From Marsupella aquatica (Eukaryota; Marchantiophyta): a DNA stretch of 64,000 nt. The notes beneath the pieces are model-generated. The model saw nothing but the letters and a program-made list of their open reading frames with translations, searched no databases and had not been told where the DNA came from. The DNA is taken from positions 20,708,001 through 20,772,000 of the forward strand of contig OZ316895.1 in assembly GCA_973895155.1 (NCBI GenBank), written 5' to 3'. The translations under genes were made by a program, and so were the position numbers. This document shows, piece after piece, positions 12,501 through 23,239 of the stretch (position 1 is the first letter of the stretch; each line of letters begins with the position of its first letter).

Positions 12501-13074
12501 TGCTTTCACAGGTCTAAATCTCTCTCTGAAAGGTCAACTAACTGACCTTATTTGTACAACACATCACAGCGTGAATTCGGCGGAGCGCCAGAGATTGTGG
12601 AAAGAAGAACTACAGCAAGAGCTTGAAATGAAGCGAGGTACAACGGAATTGTACTCGTGCTACCGATTGATAATTGTTCCATCCTCAACTCCCCTTACGA
12701 TTTCTGAAATCTTACTTAAATTTTGAATTGCAAAATCAAACCACAGGAAACAATAGTCTTAAACCTGTAGACTTTTCCAGGACTAGTACAGCTCACAGGC
12801 TATGTAGTCTGGTATAAACTAAACGCCATATACTGTAGGTATTTGGGCTCCGAAAGAACCCATATTTTTTTAGAGTTTGGAGCAGATTTGTTTTTCAATC
12901 TTGACTCCGGAAACCTGACTACCAGTTTTCTGATGTGTTTGCAATGCAGAGGAGAAGCGCAAGCTGACACGTCAAGCCAGCACTCTAACCAATTCCACCC
13001 AGTCGCCCAACAAAGATAAATCCTTGCAACGCCATGGCAGCCGTCTTGGTTCTACTCCTTCCACCTCGAGATAG
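6580..13074 (+). CDS. ANP/NPK1-type MAP kinase kinase kinase, 17 exons
   Basis: The predicted product has 706 residues. Exons: 6580-6747, 7385-7426, 7585-7650, 7993-8103, 8353-8433, 8546-8623, 8776-8858, 9015-9096, 9424-9524, 9781-9820, 10026-10100, 10338-10384, 10638-11007, 11347-11562, 12038-12405, 12570-12637, 12950-13074. All use GT-AG, and the sum is divisible by three. The N-terminal Ser/Thr kinase domain (about residues 27-287) has the glycine loop [12 protein letters not shown]-like lysine in LAVKQ (55), HRDIK (152-156), ADFG (D172), [12 protein letters not shown] and the family motif [12 protein letters not shown]. The C-terminal half is low complexity and ends in QRLWKEEL plus a basic tail, as in plant ANPs, which act in cytokinesis and stress MAPK cascades. 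An internal four-copy repeat related to [13 protein letters not shown] covers about residues 376-435. The Met at 6580 was chosen because it directly precedes the conserved region; an upstream in-frame Met at 6517 is less likely. No breaks seen. Which ANP paralogue it is cannot be told. Confidence 0.93.
10789..10965 (+). repeat. In-frame four-copy repeat inside MAPKKK exon 13
   Basis: Four successive coding units read (N/P)C(S/G)VR(L/F)DS followed by a short variable segment such as VRSDYNP. They lie in the disordered regulatory half of the kinase. The repeated Ser residues flanked by Arg and Asp could be phosphorylation sites; this is inference. Confidence 0.85.
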
Positions 13075-14329
13075 CAATTGAAATACTGTTCTTGATTCAG
13101 ATCAGCTTCAGGTACGTCAGGGTCATAGGAATGACCCTCCTATGACCCTGGCTTTCACAATTTCATCTAGCTCTTATATTTAATCGAAACATCTCCTGGC
13201 TCCCTTCAAACAATGGCATATCTAGTCAACCATCTATAAGAGACCTGAGCCGTTTTCAGCAGGGGATGGAAAAGATATGTCAGCATGTAGATCCTTGGAG
13301 AAAAATATCCATCATAATTTATCTCTACACTGGACTTTAGTCCGATTGTTCTCTATATATCTGTTATCATTGAACGATTTTGAAACTCAAATAAAGAGTG
13401 TACAATGGAGTCGCCGTTCGTGGTCTACGTCCCTCGAGTGTTCTCAAGTGCGAATGCTAACACCACAAATCCGAGAGAATATAGGACTATATCGAGCTTG
13501 TCTAAAGTACGCAAAACTCTGGTGGGAGCAAGCAAGTTTACAATTCAAGAGAAGCAACAAGAAGTAAAGCATCCATTCCAGGGTTCAAAGGGTCCCTCGA
13601 AATCTACCACAGAGCTGAATTTCCATCACTACTAAAGAGGAAAGTGGATAGTACGTCAACCTAGACTGACTCCAGACAGAAGGTGCTAAATCTGGGCTTG
13701 GTCTTGTCTACAAAAGCTGTTAAGCGATCAAGAGAAAACACCAACCCCTGGTCAGATGATTCGTTGTTACGTTCTGCTATGGAACATTCTTGCAATTGTA
13801 CTGCAGGTCACATTGTCTTCCCAGTAAATTTTAAGAATCCATGCATGCAAGTATACAAGTTATATAACTACAAACTGTAATTGAACCAACCCCGCTGTAG
13901 GACTGGTGTAATTTGTTGAACAACATGTAGAAGTGAGGCTTCACAAAGGTTATGAATTACTGATGTGGATTGAGGATTGAGTCGAGCCAGTCAATAATTT
14001 GGTGGGGTGAGGAGCAACCAATAGGGGTTCTCAAACCTCAAATTTTTGGTGGACCTTTAGTTAGTAGGTAAACTTAATATGGACATAAAAAGTTAAGTAT
14101 TATCAAATACATAATCCATAACTTTTTGCCATAAATATTGGTCACATGTCATGACCATAGGTCACTTAAGACTAGTGGAATTAATTCATGGACCCCCATG
14201 TTATTTTAGAGGCAATTATCTAGAAATTGAAGCCCAGATGGGCCTCCAAATCTAACAAAATGCCCCAATGGATTCTAATAACCCATATGGACCTTGATGA
14301 AAAGTCTTTTTTAACTCAAATGATACTTC
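13075..14329. other. Intergenic stretch after MAPKKK
   Basis: The beginning should contain the MAPKKK 3' untranslated region. Short plus-strand ORFs at 13277-13880 are fragmentary, and I do not recognise them. The remainder is AT-rich and without visible coding character. Confidence 0.5.
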
Positions 14330-14690
14330 TTACTGTATCTGTAATATGACTCTTGAGTATTGCTCTTATTAGAGATGGATCTCTAAGAAGTGCCTGGATC
14401 TTTAATATGACTGTTGAGTATTGCTCTTAGTTTTATGACTCTAGGGTTAATCACAGTTAGGTTAACTTAGGTTAGGATTTAGCTTAGGTTAGCAGGGATG
14501 CATGTTGTATATAACCAGGGTTGATGTCAGCCCCTGGTGGATCTTCAGTTCATTGTTAGAGTGGAGCAAGAGAGAAGTAAAGGTCTCTTACTTTCCCGTG
14601 GGTGTAGCCTTAGTCGAGAGGTGAACCACGTACTTGCTGTGTCGACTACTTTGTATGGTGTTTACATGTTTACCCTAAACCCTAAACAAT
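14330..14690 (+). repeat. LTR-like dispersed repeat, copy 3
   Basis: The GGTTAACTTAGGTTAGGATTT track, the TGTATATAACCAGGG box and the GAGGTGAACCACGTAC motif match the copies at 1905-2245 (inverted) and 53525-53880 (inverted). The copy ends near a short CCCTAAACCCTAAAC run at 14680-14695. Confidence 0.5.
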
Positions 14691-15892
14691 GACCTGCAAC
14701 AAGAGGGACACCAGGTGCAACAGGTATTCTGTCCAATAGAGCCGGTAGTCAATCCATGTTTGTTTAGAGTGTTGGGAATGGACTCAAAATAAGGCAAGTT
14801 CACAGAATACTCAACTTCTCCCCTTGGCAGAACAGCTTGGCATGGCCATGGATGATTTTTTGTGAGATCAGCTTGGCAAGGCCATGGATGAGTGTGACAT
14901 TGGGAGATTTTATCAAGACAATACTACAGTGGTCATGAGTTTCTAAATTTCTTTAGCTTTCGATCTATTCCGAATTCTACAATTGGTTGCATGAAACTTT
15001 TGTCTCAAACAATTATGCAAAGTTAGTGATTTGATGACATTCTTTCTCTCTTCATCTCTCTGCGTGTAGAAATTGAAAATGATTACTTTTGATTGCTGAA
15101 GTGGGCAATTAAGCTACCCACACATTAAACAGTAGTTCACATTGCAGCTAGTTTTGTGATTGATGTTAATTATGGTTGCCTTGGTAAGTTTGGCAAATGT
15201 TTCAAGTGTCAAACATTGACTTGTCCATTTTTGAAAAATCAAAATGTAAATAAAACCATTATTGGGAGCAGTTTTACCTCAATCTTTTGTCTTTTGATTT
15301 GCATGTCAATTTTTTTTACATTCTCTTTTACGGCATGGCTTCCCAGTTTTTACAGAAAAGTTGTCACAAACACGAATGCAAAATTTAATTTTATCCCCAA
15401 AAAAGTCTCTTTTGCAGCGTGCCATGATGATGTAGTGCACTGTGGAGCCTGGAATTTAGGAATGGGACCCCGTAAAAACAACAACAATGTAACCCTGTGA
15501 AAATGTTATAGCCTTTTGTTTATGGTCAAAAGCTTTTATCTGCAACTTTGAAGCTTTGAGACGCTCTAATGGATTGTTCACTTGCACTAAATTGCAGAAT
15601 CTCTTCTTGATCCTACATGGCAAGTAAATGCTCCTTTGGAGTGCTTACTTTGTCTAGGATTTTAAGCCACTGGAGAGGTGGTCCAAAAATTTGCAAACTT
15701 TTAAGGGCTTTGTATTTAGTTAGCTTCATTGAAATTTCTAAAGATTTTTGGCGTGGACTCTAAGTATCGTAAACCACACTTACCCTTCAAAGCTACGGGT
15801 TACCTGTAGTTACCATAAAAGTAGTTTTTCTTTGAGTTGTGGAGCAAACTGGCACGATAATGGAGAAAAATGAGTGGAATGTGGAACAAGCG

Positions 15893-16071
15893 GGAGGCCT
15901 TGGACACTTCCCCCTCGACATAGCCAGTGGTGGTTTAAGAAGAAGAAATGGCCCTCCAGTTTTGCTTTGCTGAAGAAAGGGGGAGGTCTTGGACACTTCT
16001 CCCTATATATGGCCATCAGTGGTTTAGGAAGAAGAAATGGCCCTCCAGTTTTGCTTTGATGAAGAAACTTG
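15893..16071 (+). repeat. Tandem duplication, 89-bp unit
   Basis: Two copies begin GGAGG(C/T)CTTGGACACTTC at 15893 and 15982. Both contain AGAAGAAATGGCCCTCCAG and TTTTGCTTTG(C/A)TGAAGAAA. Confidence 0.85.
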
Positions 16072-17054
16072 CAAGTGCGCCCACCACTTGTAAAGCCACT
16101 CTAAATATCATCTGTAATAAAAGCTTTTCCATAAACTTGACCTATGGTTTGCAGAAAGATGAATTAGACAGGACTTACAGTTCAGAGACTCTCAACAAGT
16201 TGACTTCAGGTGTAGTCTTTTTGTATCAAATGCCAATACTAATGTATTTGTCGTTTCATCAGAACCTGTAAGCCTAACCTATGGTCATAATACAACTCTC
16301 ACCTGTGATTCTAATAACAATCCAATATCCGCATGTTGCACAATATTGTCAATAATAAATGATGGTGAGCAAAAGTTTTGTTGAGTGTAAGTGAAATGAC
16401 CAGCCAGTTGGACACTGCTGGGAGTAGGAGAGATGGCCTGGCAACTAGATTAGTATGCAAGCTACGGGTAGAGTGATGGGAGGGGCTCAAAAAAGGATGC
16501 ACAATGGCACTTTCAGTTGTCACCTTAATAAAACTAGTGAATCCTCCAGTCAGAATGACATTTCATAAATTATCATAAAGAAAAAGTGAGAGTAAAATAG
16601 TGTTTAAATGTCATTTGGAACTAATTCTGGGAGCTATCTGTATATATGACATCCTGGTAAATGGGCATAACTGGCTATATAATGCATTAAATAAAAGAGG
16701 GCGTGGGCTAGAGTTTTGAGGTGCTGTTATTGCCTGTGATACTATCCTAACAGGACTTTTTACCCATATAATCTAAGAGATTTTTCAATTATGTTTTCAC
16801 CATTTTTGTAAAAGTAGTGGAGAAGTTGCATGATTATACATCCAAATTTGGAATGGTATTCTTCTCCAAAGAAAATTCATTTAAAGGCAATAAATGACAG
16901 GTGGCCCCAAGACCGTCCACAAGAGGAAAGGCCTGGAAGGTCCCAATGACCCCATTCGTCAACCACGTTCAGGACCGTGAGAATGAATCATGACAATGGA
17001 TTGAAGTTGATGATTCGTCATGCTCATCAAATTGCACAACGTTTATTAAATTAT

Positions 17055-17300
17055 TGGCCACCAGCAGCTTTCCAATACTCCTGTAGAGGCACTGACTCGC
17101 TTCGTCAACTGATTTCGAGTTCGTATTGTATCTACTTGCAGAGCGGCCCAAAAGCGGACCGCTTTCTAATACTATTGTAGAGGCAACGACTCGATTCGTC
17201 AACTGCTTGGAATTCGGATTGCATCACTCTACTTGCGAGGGGGTCCATAGTCGGTTCAGCTTTCCAATAGCTAGTGTCGAGGCACTGATGATTCAGCCTA
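17055..17300 (+). repeat. Degenerate tandem repeat, about 93-98-bp unit, three copies
   Basis: Copies near 17067, 17160 and 17258 share (A/C)GCTTTC(C/T)AATA...TGTAGAGGCA(C/A)(T/C)GA. The first two also share CG(C/A)TTCGTCAACTG. Confidence 0.7.
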
Positions 17301-18540
17301 GTCACTCAATGCTACGGGGCACCCGTAATCTGCTCTTGTCCTAACTGGTTAACTTCAAGTCTTCAACAATCTACAATCGACTGTTGTGTTGACTCACTTT
17401 TGCACTCTGGACATGAGTGCTCCTCGATCGTGCTAAGCATGTTTTCCGAATCTCGAGCACCTACAGTAGCTAGCTTTGTACTGCTGCTAGCTACTGAGGA
17501 AAAGTACAGGTTTGTTTTTCTTGGGACAAAGGAGGGAAACTACTGTATATTGTGAGGTCGGTGAGTAGGTTGCAAACGTCGTAAGTATGATCGCTCTACA
17601 GATTCGGGATGATCCACACTAGAATGACAACAGACTTGCGAGCAAAATCTTCGCCACATACATAGCTTACTCACTAAATTTTCTCCACTTTAAGAATGCG
17701 TTTGGTTGTGTTGACTCTGCAATGGCCACAACAAGAGTCTGAGAGCTGGTTGTTGATGCATGCGCTTATTGCAACTACTGCTAGTTACGTGATGTTCAAA
17801 CGGTGGCAGGCGAAATCTCAGTTTACATTACTGTAAGGTAATTTTGATACAATGGAAGTGCTTGCACCTTTTTCGGAATTTCCCAGCTGCAAAACATGAA
17901 AACCTTCAGCATTAGGACAACTTCAGTCACTGGGTAGTCCGATCTGTTTAGTGTAATGGACAATGGCGGATTCATTCAGGGGAGTCTGACTGCATTCCAC
18001 TTCCACTACAGACGGAAGGGCTTGAAGGGTTATGTCAGAAGGAGGAGGAGAATGGTGAGCTCAGGGAGGGACGATGCCTAGTATTCCCATCCGGCCAGCC
18101 GATTACTTGCAAGTGTGTGAAAATCGACACGAGAGAGCTAGGCGCGACGGGTTCAGGCCCATTGGTGAACCGTGGAATATGCTGACCGAGGATCCATGGC
18201 TTGAAGGGCTTGAAGGGCGTGAGTTTTGGGGATTTTGACAGTTGGAACAAGCTGTATTTTCGTCGAGAATCGTACCTTTAATGTGGGGGAATTTTGCTGA
18301 GGAAGGAACTGTGTTTTGTTATTTGCCTTGATAGACGATCAACTTTAGAGCATGCTGAGGACAGAGCGGTGCCAGTTCTGCTTTTCCGGCATTGGAGTAA
18401 AAACAGGCGCGTTGCTCAACACATTTTGCGAAGCCGATCCATAGCGGCCGGAGTCGCTTTCGTGTTTTTATCAAAGAAGCAACAAATTTAAAGGCGTATC
18501 CAAAGCCAAAAAAGGTCCTTAGCTTTATACAGATCGAGCT

Positions 18541-19431
18541 ATGAGCAGATTCTTTACAAACAATTGCTCACATCTTCTCGCAGGCATAACATTTTATATT
18601 TTTCTGCAATCCGCAACAGCTGATGTACATGCAGAAATCAATGTGAGGCGCAGCTTCGACAATGCCACGGTATCCAACCATACTTCGGCCCAGGCCAAAA
18701 TCTCCAGCGAAATCCTATGCTACAACCTCCCATATGGGGGCCTTGGCTTTTTATCGCATGTCCTCACATACTACACGGCAGTGTGCATAGGCATCGGAGT
18801 CCGGCCCTTGTCGCCCTGGAAACAAACTAGCCGCAGCCGCCGGCGATGCAATTTGTTCATTGCAACACTACAGCTCATCGCCTCTAATGTCATTGCTATC
18901 ATCACGATGTTTAAGTGTCGGAATGAGTGGCAGTTTATTCTGATCAGCTTGTGGCATGCCTTCTTGAGCACAACGCTCGGTTCGATGGTTATTCACCGAG
19001 GCACTCTTCAAAGGGACGAGGACGACGACTCCAAGGCTCCTTTTAAGTGGCTTGCCTTCTATGTGATTGGTGTGATCATTGGTCTCGTCGGTGTGTTTTC
19101 GCTTGTGACAGAAACGTGGGAGATTCAAGCTGTGAAAGACATAACATACGCCTTCGGTTCCGTCGGAGCTTTCTTTGCATTGCTTGCTGGCATCCTCTGG
19201 TTGCTGGTTGTACTTGAGGATGGTGATGGCTACTGCGAAACGTTGTGGGGAACGATAGGAATGACGCTTTTCGGCGCTGCTTCTCTTACGGGTCTTTTCG
19301 CGGCGTGGTACAGTGACTGGTTGCTGGGAGTAATGTCGGGAAATCTTGAAGGTGGGCCTGGACGGGGCGCTAACAAGGTTTTGTGGTGGATCTACTTTAT
19401 GTCAAAGAGGTTGCCAATGTTAGTTCAGTAG
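18541..19431 (+). CDS. Seven-helix membrane protein of unknown function, intronless
   Basis: A 296-residue uninterrupted frame. Hydrophobic segments lie at about residues 11-28 (signal peptide or anchor), 66-88, 104-124, 131-151, 169-190, 201-225 and 235-257. Between the first two is a probably extracytosolic loop with N-glycosylation sequons (NAT, NHT). A basic patch (SRSRRR, 97-102) precedes the third segment and an acidic run (DEDDD) follows the fourth, giving a plausible topology. The motif CYNLPYGGLGFLSHVLTYYT (60-79) is the most distinctive stretch. My impression is that it resembles uncharacterised fungal integral membrane proteins rather than any plant family I can name. That is memory, not a search result. 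The lack of introns contrasts with the kinase and carrier genes. The frame is intact with an ordinary start, so it is probably functional. I assign no function. Confidence 0.75.
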   Translation: MSRFFTNNCSHLLAGITFYIFLQSATADVHAEINVRRSFDNATVSNHTSAQAKISSEILCYNLPYGGLGFLSHVLTYYTAVCIGIGVRPLSPWKQTSRSRRRCNLFIATLQLIASNVIAIITMFKCRNEWQFILISLWHAFLSTTLGSMVIHRGTLQRDEDDDSKAPFKWLAFYVIGVIIGLVGVFSLVTETWEIQAVKDITYAFGSVGAFFALLAGILWLLVVLEDGDGYCETLWGTIGMTLFGAASLTGLFAAWYSDWLLGVMSGNLEGGPGRGANKVLWWIYFMSKRLPMLVQ

Positions 19432-22400
19432 ACTTGAATAATCAACCGAGCTCATGTCGATCATTAGTCGTAAATATATGAAAGATTCCATAGAAAATTG
19501 CCACTGTAGTCCATCTACATCTCAGAGTGACTGAGAGGTTGAGGGACTAGTCCACGAAGAATCCACCAATGCAGTGCCCCTGCTCCCTAAGTAACGGCTA
19601 CCGCACGGCGTTCTCCATTCTCCTCCATGTGTGCTTTGCAAAGGGGTTTGAATTTTCGGTACTCTATCGAAGAATTGGATACTTTAAATGACGAGGAGTG
19701 GACTCCTGGCGTTCGTCACTTATTTTGTGAGAAACATAGGAACGAATGGCATGAGCTCTTTGCCCCACTCATGTAGGAACACTGAGTGAGAGACTGCCAA
19801 AGTGGACAACTGCTAGCGATAATGTCGAAACACTCATTGTGCCGCAGATGATTCTGGAAGCGACAGATGCTCGGAGGGCCATACTGGGGAAGTACTGACA
19901 TGAAGCACAGCAAAAATTGCGAGTTGGCCCTCAATTTCCGGCTCCCCCTAAACCGACTCCGAAATGTTCAATAAGCTCTTCAATTCTATTTCCCTTTGAA
20001 TTTCGCTTCTGAGACTTGGCCCTCAATTTCCAGCTCCAGTAGAGATTATAAACCAACTCCAGAAAGTCTGGGTTGGCATTTTTTTAGAATCGGCCCTCAA
20101 TTTGCTGCTTCCCTGGCGACAAAAAATCTCCCCAGCATTGGTTCGTCAAAGCTGGCTCCAAATATTTAACTAGTGAGATCACTACTTCTGTCTCGTCAAC
20201 TCTGGTTCCCCAAGATTTCAAAACTCCCCAATCTATGGATTACTGAATGACCCTCGATTCCTAGCCTTCCGTCCTATCTCTGTAGACTGAATTTCATTTC
20301 ATTCACGGTCATCGAAGCTCGGATTTTTTGAACTGATCCCCTGTGATAGTTCTTACTCCCTAATTCTGCGTATTACTGAATTGACCCTGGATTCCCAACT
20401 TCCTCTATTCTCTTGGTAGACTGACGTTCATTCACCCTCATCGGAGCTCGGATTTCCCGAACTGATCCCATAACAATTTTTGCTCCCTAATCTGCGGATT
20501 TCTGAATTGGCTTTCGATTCCCTATTTTCTTGGTAGACTGAATTTCAATTCACCGAGCTCGGATTTTCGGAACTGATCCTGTAATAATTCTTGCTCCCCC
20601 TCTAATCTGTGTTAGCCTCGATTCCCAGCTTTCCCTAGTTTCTGTGTAGACAGAATTACATTTCATTCATCGTCATCGAAGCTTGAATACGTGGGCCCGA
20701 AAGAAAAGTCACGTGCTGGGGCCACAAGTGAGCAGAGCTGTAGCGCAAAGAGACCAGTGAGAAACTGCTACTGTGCAAGTCCATCCAAAGCCTTTGCTTG
20801 TTCTGCGGACCGTCTAGGCCTCTAGCCTTGGAATTCAGCCACAGGAAGGATAGGAATGGGAATGAACCCTTTCGGATTCCTATCACGTGGGAAATGCACA
20901 ATCTGCTTTCTGGGAAAGTTCCCTTTGTCTCTCATGGGAAACGGAGCGGCTTTCTAATCATATAGTTTTTCATTTTTCGAAGGAAATCTTCCTTGTCTAA
21001 TTTTCATCTTTCATGGAGGTCGAGGAGAGTTCTCTGGTAGTTCAGGTTCATGTACAGGGGACGCGGTCATCACTACCAAGACTCGTTCAAGTTAGGTTAC
21101 CTTCATTTCAAGAGTTTGTGTCCATTGACCCTGTCCTCAAGCTATTAACCTGGGCCACTTTCACCATATCTAGCATTCTCACATAGGCAAGCCTGGATTC
21201 GTTCTTCAAGAGAGAAGGCATGGGCACTGGCTTGAGGCTAATCTAGTCAACCTTGATATGAGAAGTCTGGGTGGCCATGTGTTTTTTGTTGGGGTTATCA
21301 CAACAATTTCTTTTCTTGTGGGTTTACCTGTTTTCTACACTTGTGGAAAGTCTTGTGATGACACATGTGTCCATCTTCTTTAGGGCAGTATAGACACCAC
21401 CATATTAATTCATAATGTTGTGAGGGATGCTGGTGCCCAATCCTCTACAAGAGTTTGGTACACGTGAGGCAGGAGGTGGTGCTTGATTGACCTAGTTCTC
21501 CACCGCAAACATTTCGCACCGGTCTTACCATGGTACAAGATGACAGGTGTACCTTGGTTGATGTTGTGGTAGAGCCAACCCTTTGCATGGGGGCATCGTC
21601 AGGATAGTGGCATCACAGGCAAGGGTAGCAGCAACAAGAGCAGCAACTGAAAAGTATGACACATATGCAACACAAGCATCATAAAATACTTTAGTTTGCT
21701 CACCATTGCTATGGGAGACCCCCATCATTACTTTGATGAGCTCATTCAACAGGAAGCTCAAGACATTCATGTGCGGAGCAGTCCAATGGGACCACTGCAA
21801 TTTGTTTTGACAACAAACTTCTATCAACAGATTATGATGACATTATGGGGGATCAAGCCCAGGAGATCCATTGTACATTTTGAACAGCACTAGTCCACCA
21901 TAGCAAAGGCTTGCCCACTTAGAGTACATCCAATTATGCCCCACTTGCAAACTTACTTACAACTAGATGGAGACTATTCTAATTGATTTGATAATCACAC
22001 TATTGCATTGATAGATGTTTTGGTTAGTTTTCCTTCATTTTAGATTTTTGGGGTTCACATTTGCCCTCTTCTTTTGAGTTTTGTATTTGTCCTTTCTAGA
22101 CCTCTTTTCTCTTTTACTCCACTGTACTTTGTTTGGCTGTTTCTGTTTTTTGCCTATAAAAAGGCAAAACATAAAGACTGGATAACCCAAAAGGGAGGCA
22201 GCCCAGGACTATTGTTGTGTCACCAAGTAATGATTTCTTTTTAGTGGAAATATCACAATTGAGGGCTCAGGGCTCAGGTCTGAGAGAGGCTCAAGAAAAA
22301 GGGGCCAAGTTCTTGATTGATTAGTGATGGGACAAAATGGGCCACACTCTTAGCTTTCTTTTTCAGGAAGGGAAACCTCAAGCCACACAATTGGGCTGAG

Positions 22401-22615
22401 AACCCCAATTTAAGGAATACTGAAGTATTAGATTAATTCCAATTTTATCTAAATATTATAAGTTAATGAATGATCAACCTCTTTAACATTTGGTGGGATA
22501 GTCAAAAACTTCAAATGTTTTGTTGCAAGATCTTTATAACAATGCATCACTAAATGACATAGTACCTCTTGATCCATGCACAAATCCTTAATTAAATTGT
22601 CATTCATTGTTTCAA
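19432..22615. other. Gene-poor stretch
   Basis: No supportable gene. The 19.9-20.7 kb part is repetitive. A minus-strand ORF at 21525-21827 (100 codons) has no recognisable motif and may be retroelement debris. Sequence from 22.2 kb onwards becomes very AT-rich. Confidence 0.5.
20236..20690 (+). repeat. Degenerate tandem repeat, about 108-135-bp unit
   Basis: Three and a half copies carry GAGCTCGGATTTT(T/C)(T/G)GAACTGATCC (near 20309, 20444 and 20552), GGTAGACTGAATTTCA and TTGCTCCCTAATCTG. Unit length varies through internal deletions. Confidence 0.75.
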
Positions 22616-22616
22616 T

Positions 22617-23144
22617 TGTCTATTTAATTACTATAGGGTTGAATACAAAAAATATTGACCACCCTTTACAACAATTAATAGGATTGTTGTATATTACAAT
22701 GTCTACTGGACATTCATTTGAATGTCAATAATATCATGCCTTAATATCACCAAACTAAGGCCCGGGCACTGTCTAACTAATATTATATCTTAAATAAACT
22801 AACCAACTAACTAACTTGTCTATTTAATTACTATAGGGTTGAATACAAAAAAAGATTGACACGCACCAGGGTGCGTGACCTACAATCATAGTATCACCCT
22901 TTAATTTGTTAGTTTCTATTGTTTTGACTCAATCAGGCATGGAACCATATAAAATCAAAAATCATTGAAAGTTGAGTTCACTTGAAGGTGTAACTATAAT
23001 TATTATTTATTAATAGGATTGTTGTATATTACAATGTCTACTGGACATTCATTTGAATGTCAATAATATCATGCCTTAATATCACCAAACTAAGGCCCCA
23101 CTAACTAATATTATATCTTAAATAAACTAACCAACTAACTAACT
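22617..23144 (+). repeat. Nested direct duplication bracketing a palindrome
   Basis: About 140 bp at 22672-22817 (from ATTAATAGGATTGTTGTAT to CCAACTAACTAACTT) recurs almost unchanged at 23009-23144. A second word of about 50 bp starting TGTCTATTTAATTACTATAG occurs at 22617 and again at 22815. Between the long copies lies the perfect palindrome at 22860-22877. The pattern is that of an overlapping tandem duplication of the left border of the unusual 22.6-47.5 kb block. Confidence 0.8.
22860..22877. other. 18-bp palindrome, leftmost copy
   Basis: CACGCACC-AG-GGTGCGTG has perfect 8-bp arms. It is the leftmost member of the palindrome family that recurs up to about 47.45 kb, and it is flanked by TGA before and ACC after, like other copies. 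Confidence 0.8.
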
Positions 23145-23239
23145 TAGACGATAAGACTTGTCTAAACTTGAGTTCTCTAGCTACTACTATTCTGAGTTGC
23201 CTTTTAAACTGTATGCTAAACTACATGCTTCATTACTGT

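Larger units (their letters stand above)
14700..18540. other. Gene-poor AT-rich stretch with degenerate repeats
   Basis: No ORF here has a recognisable domain. A 114-codon plus-strand ORF at 15156-15500 has no support beyond its length. Two tandem repeats (15893-16071 and 17055-17300) are listed separately. The last few hundred bases should contain the promoter of the membrane-protein gene that starts at 18541. Confidence 0.5.
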
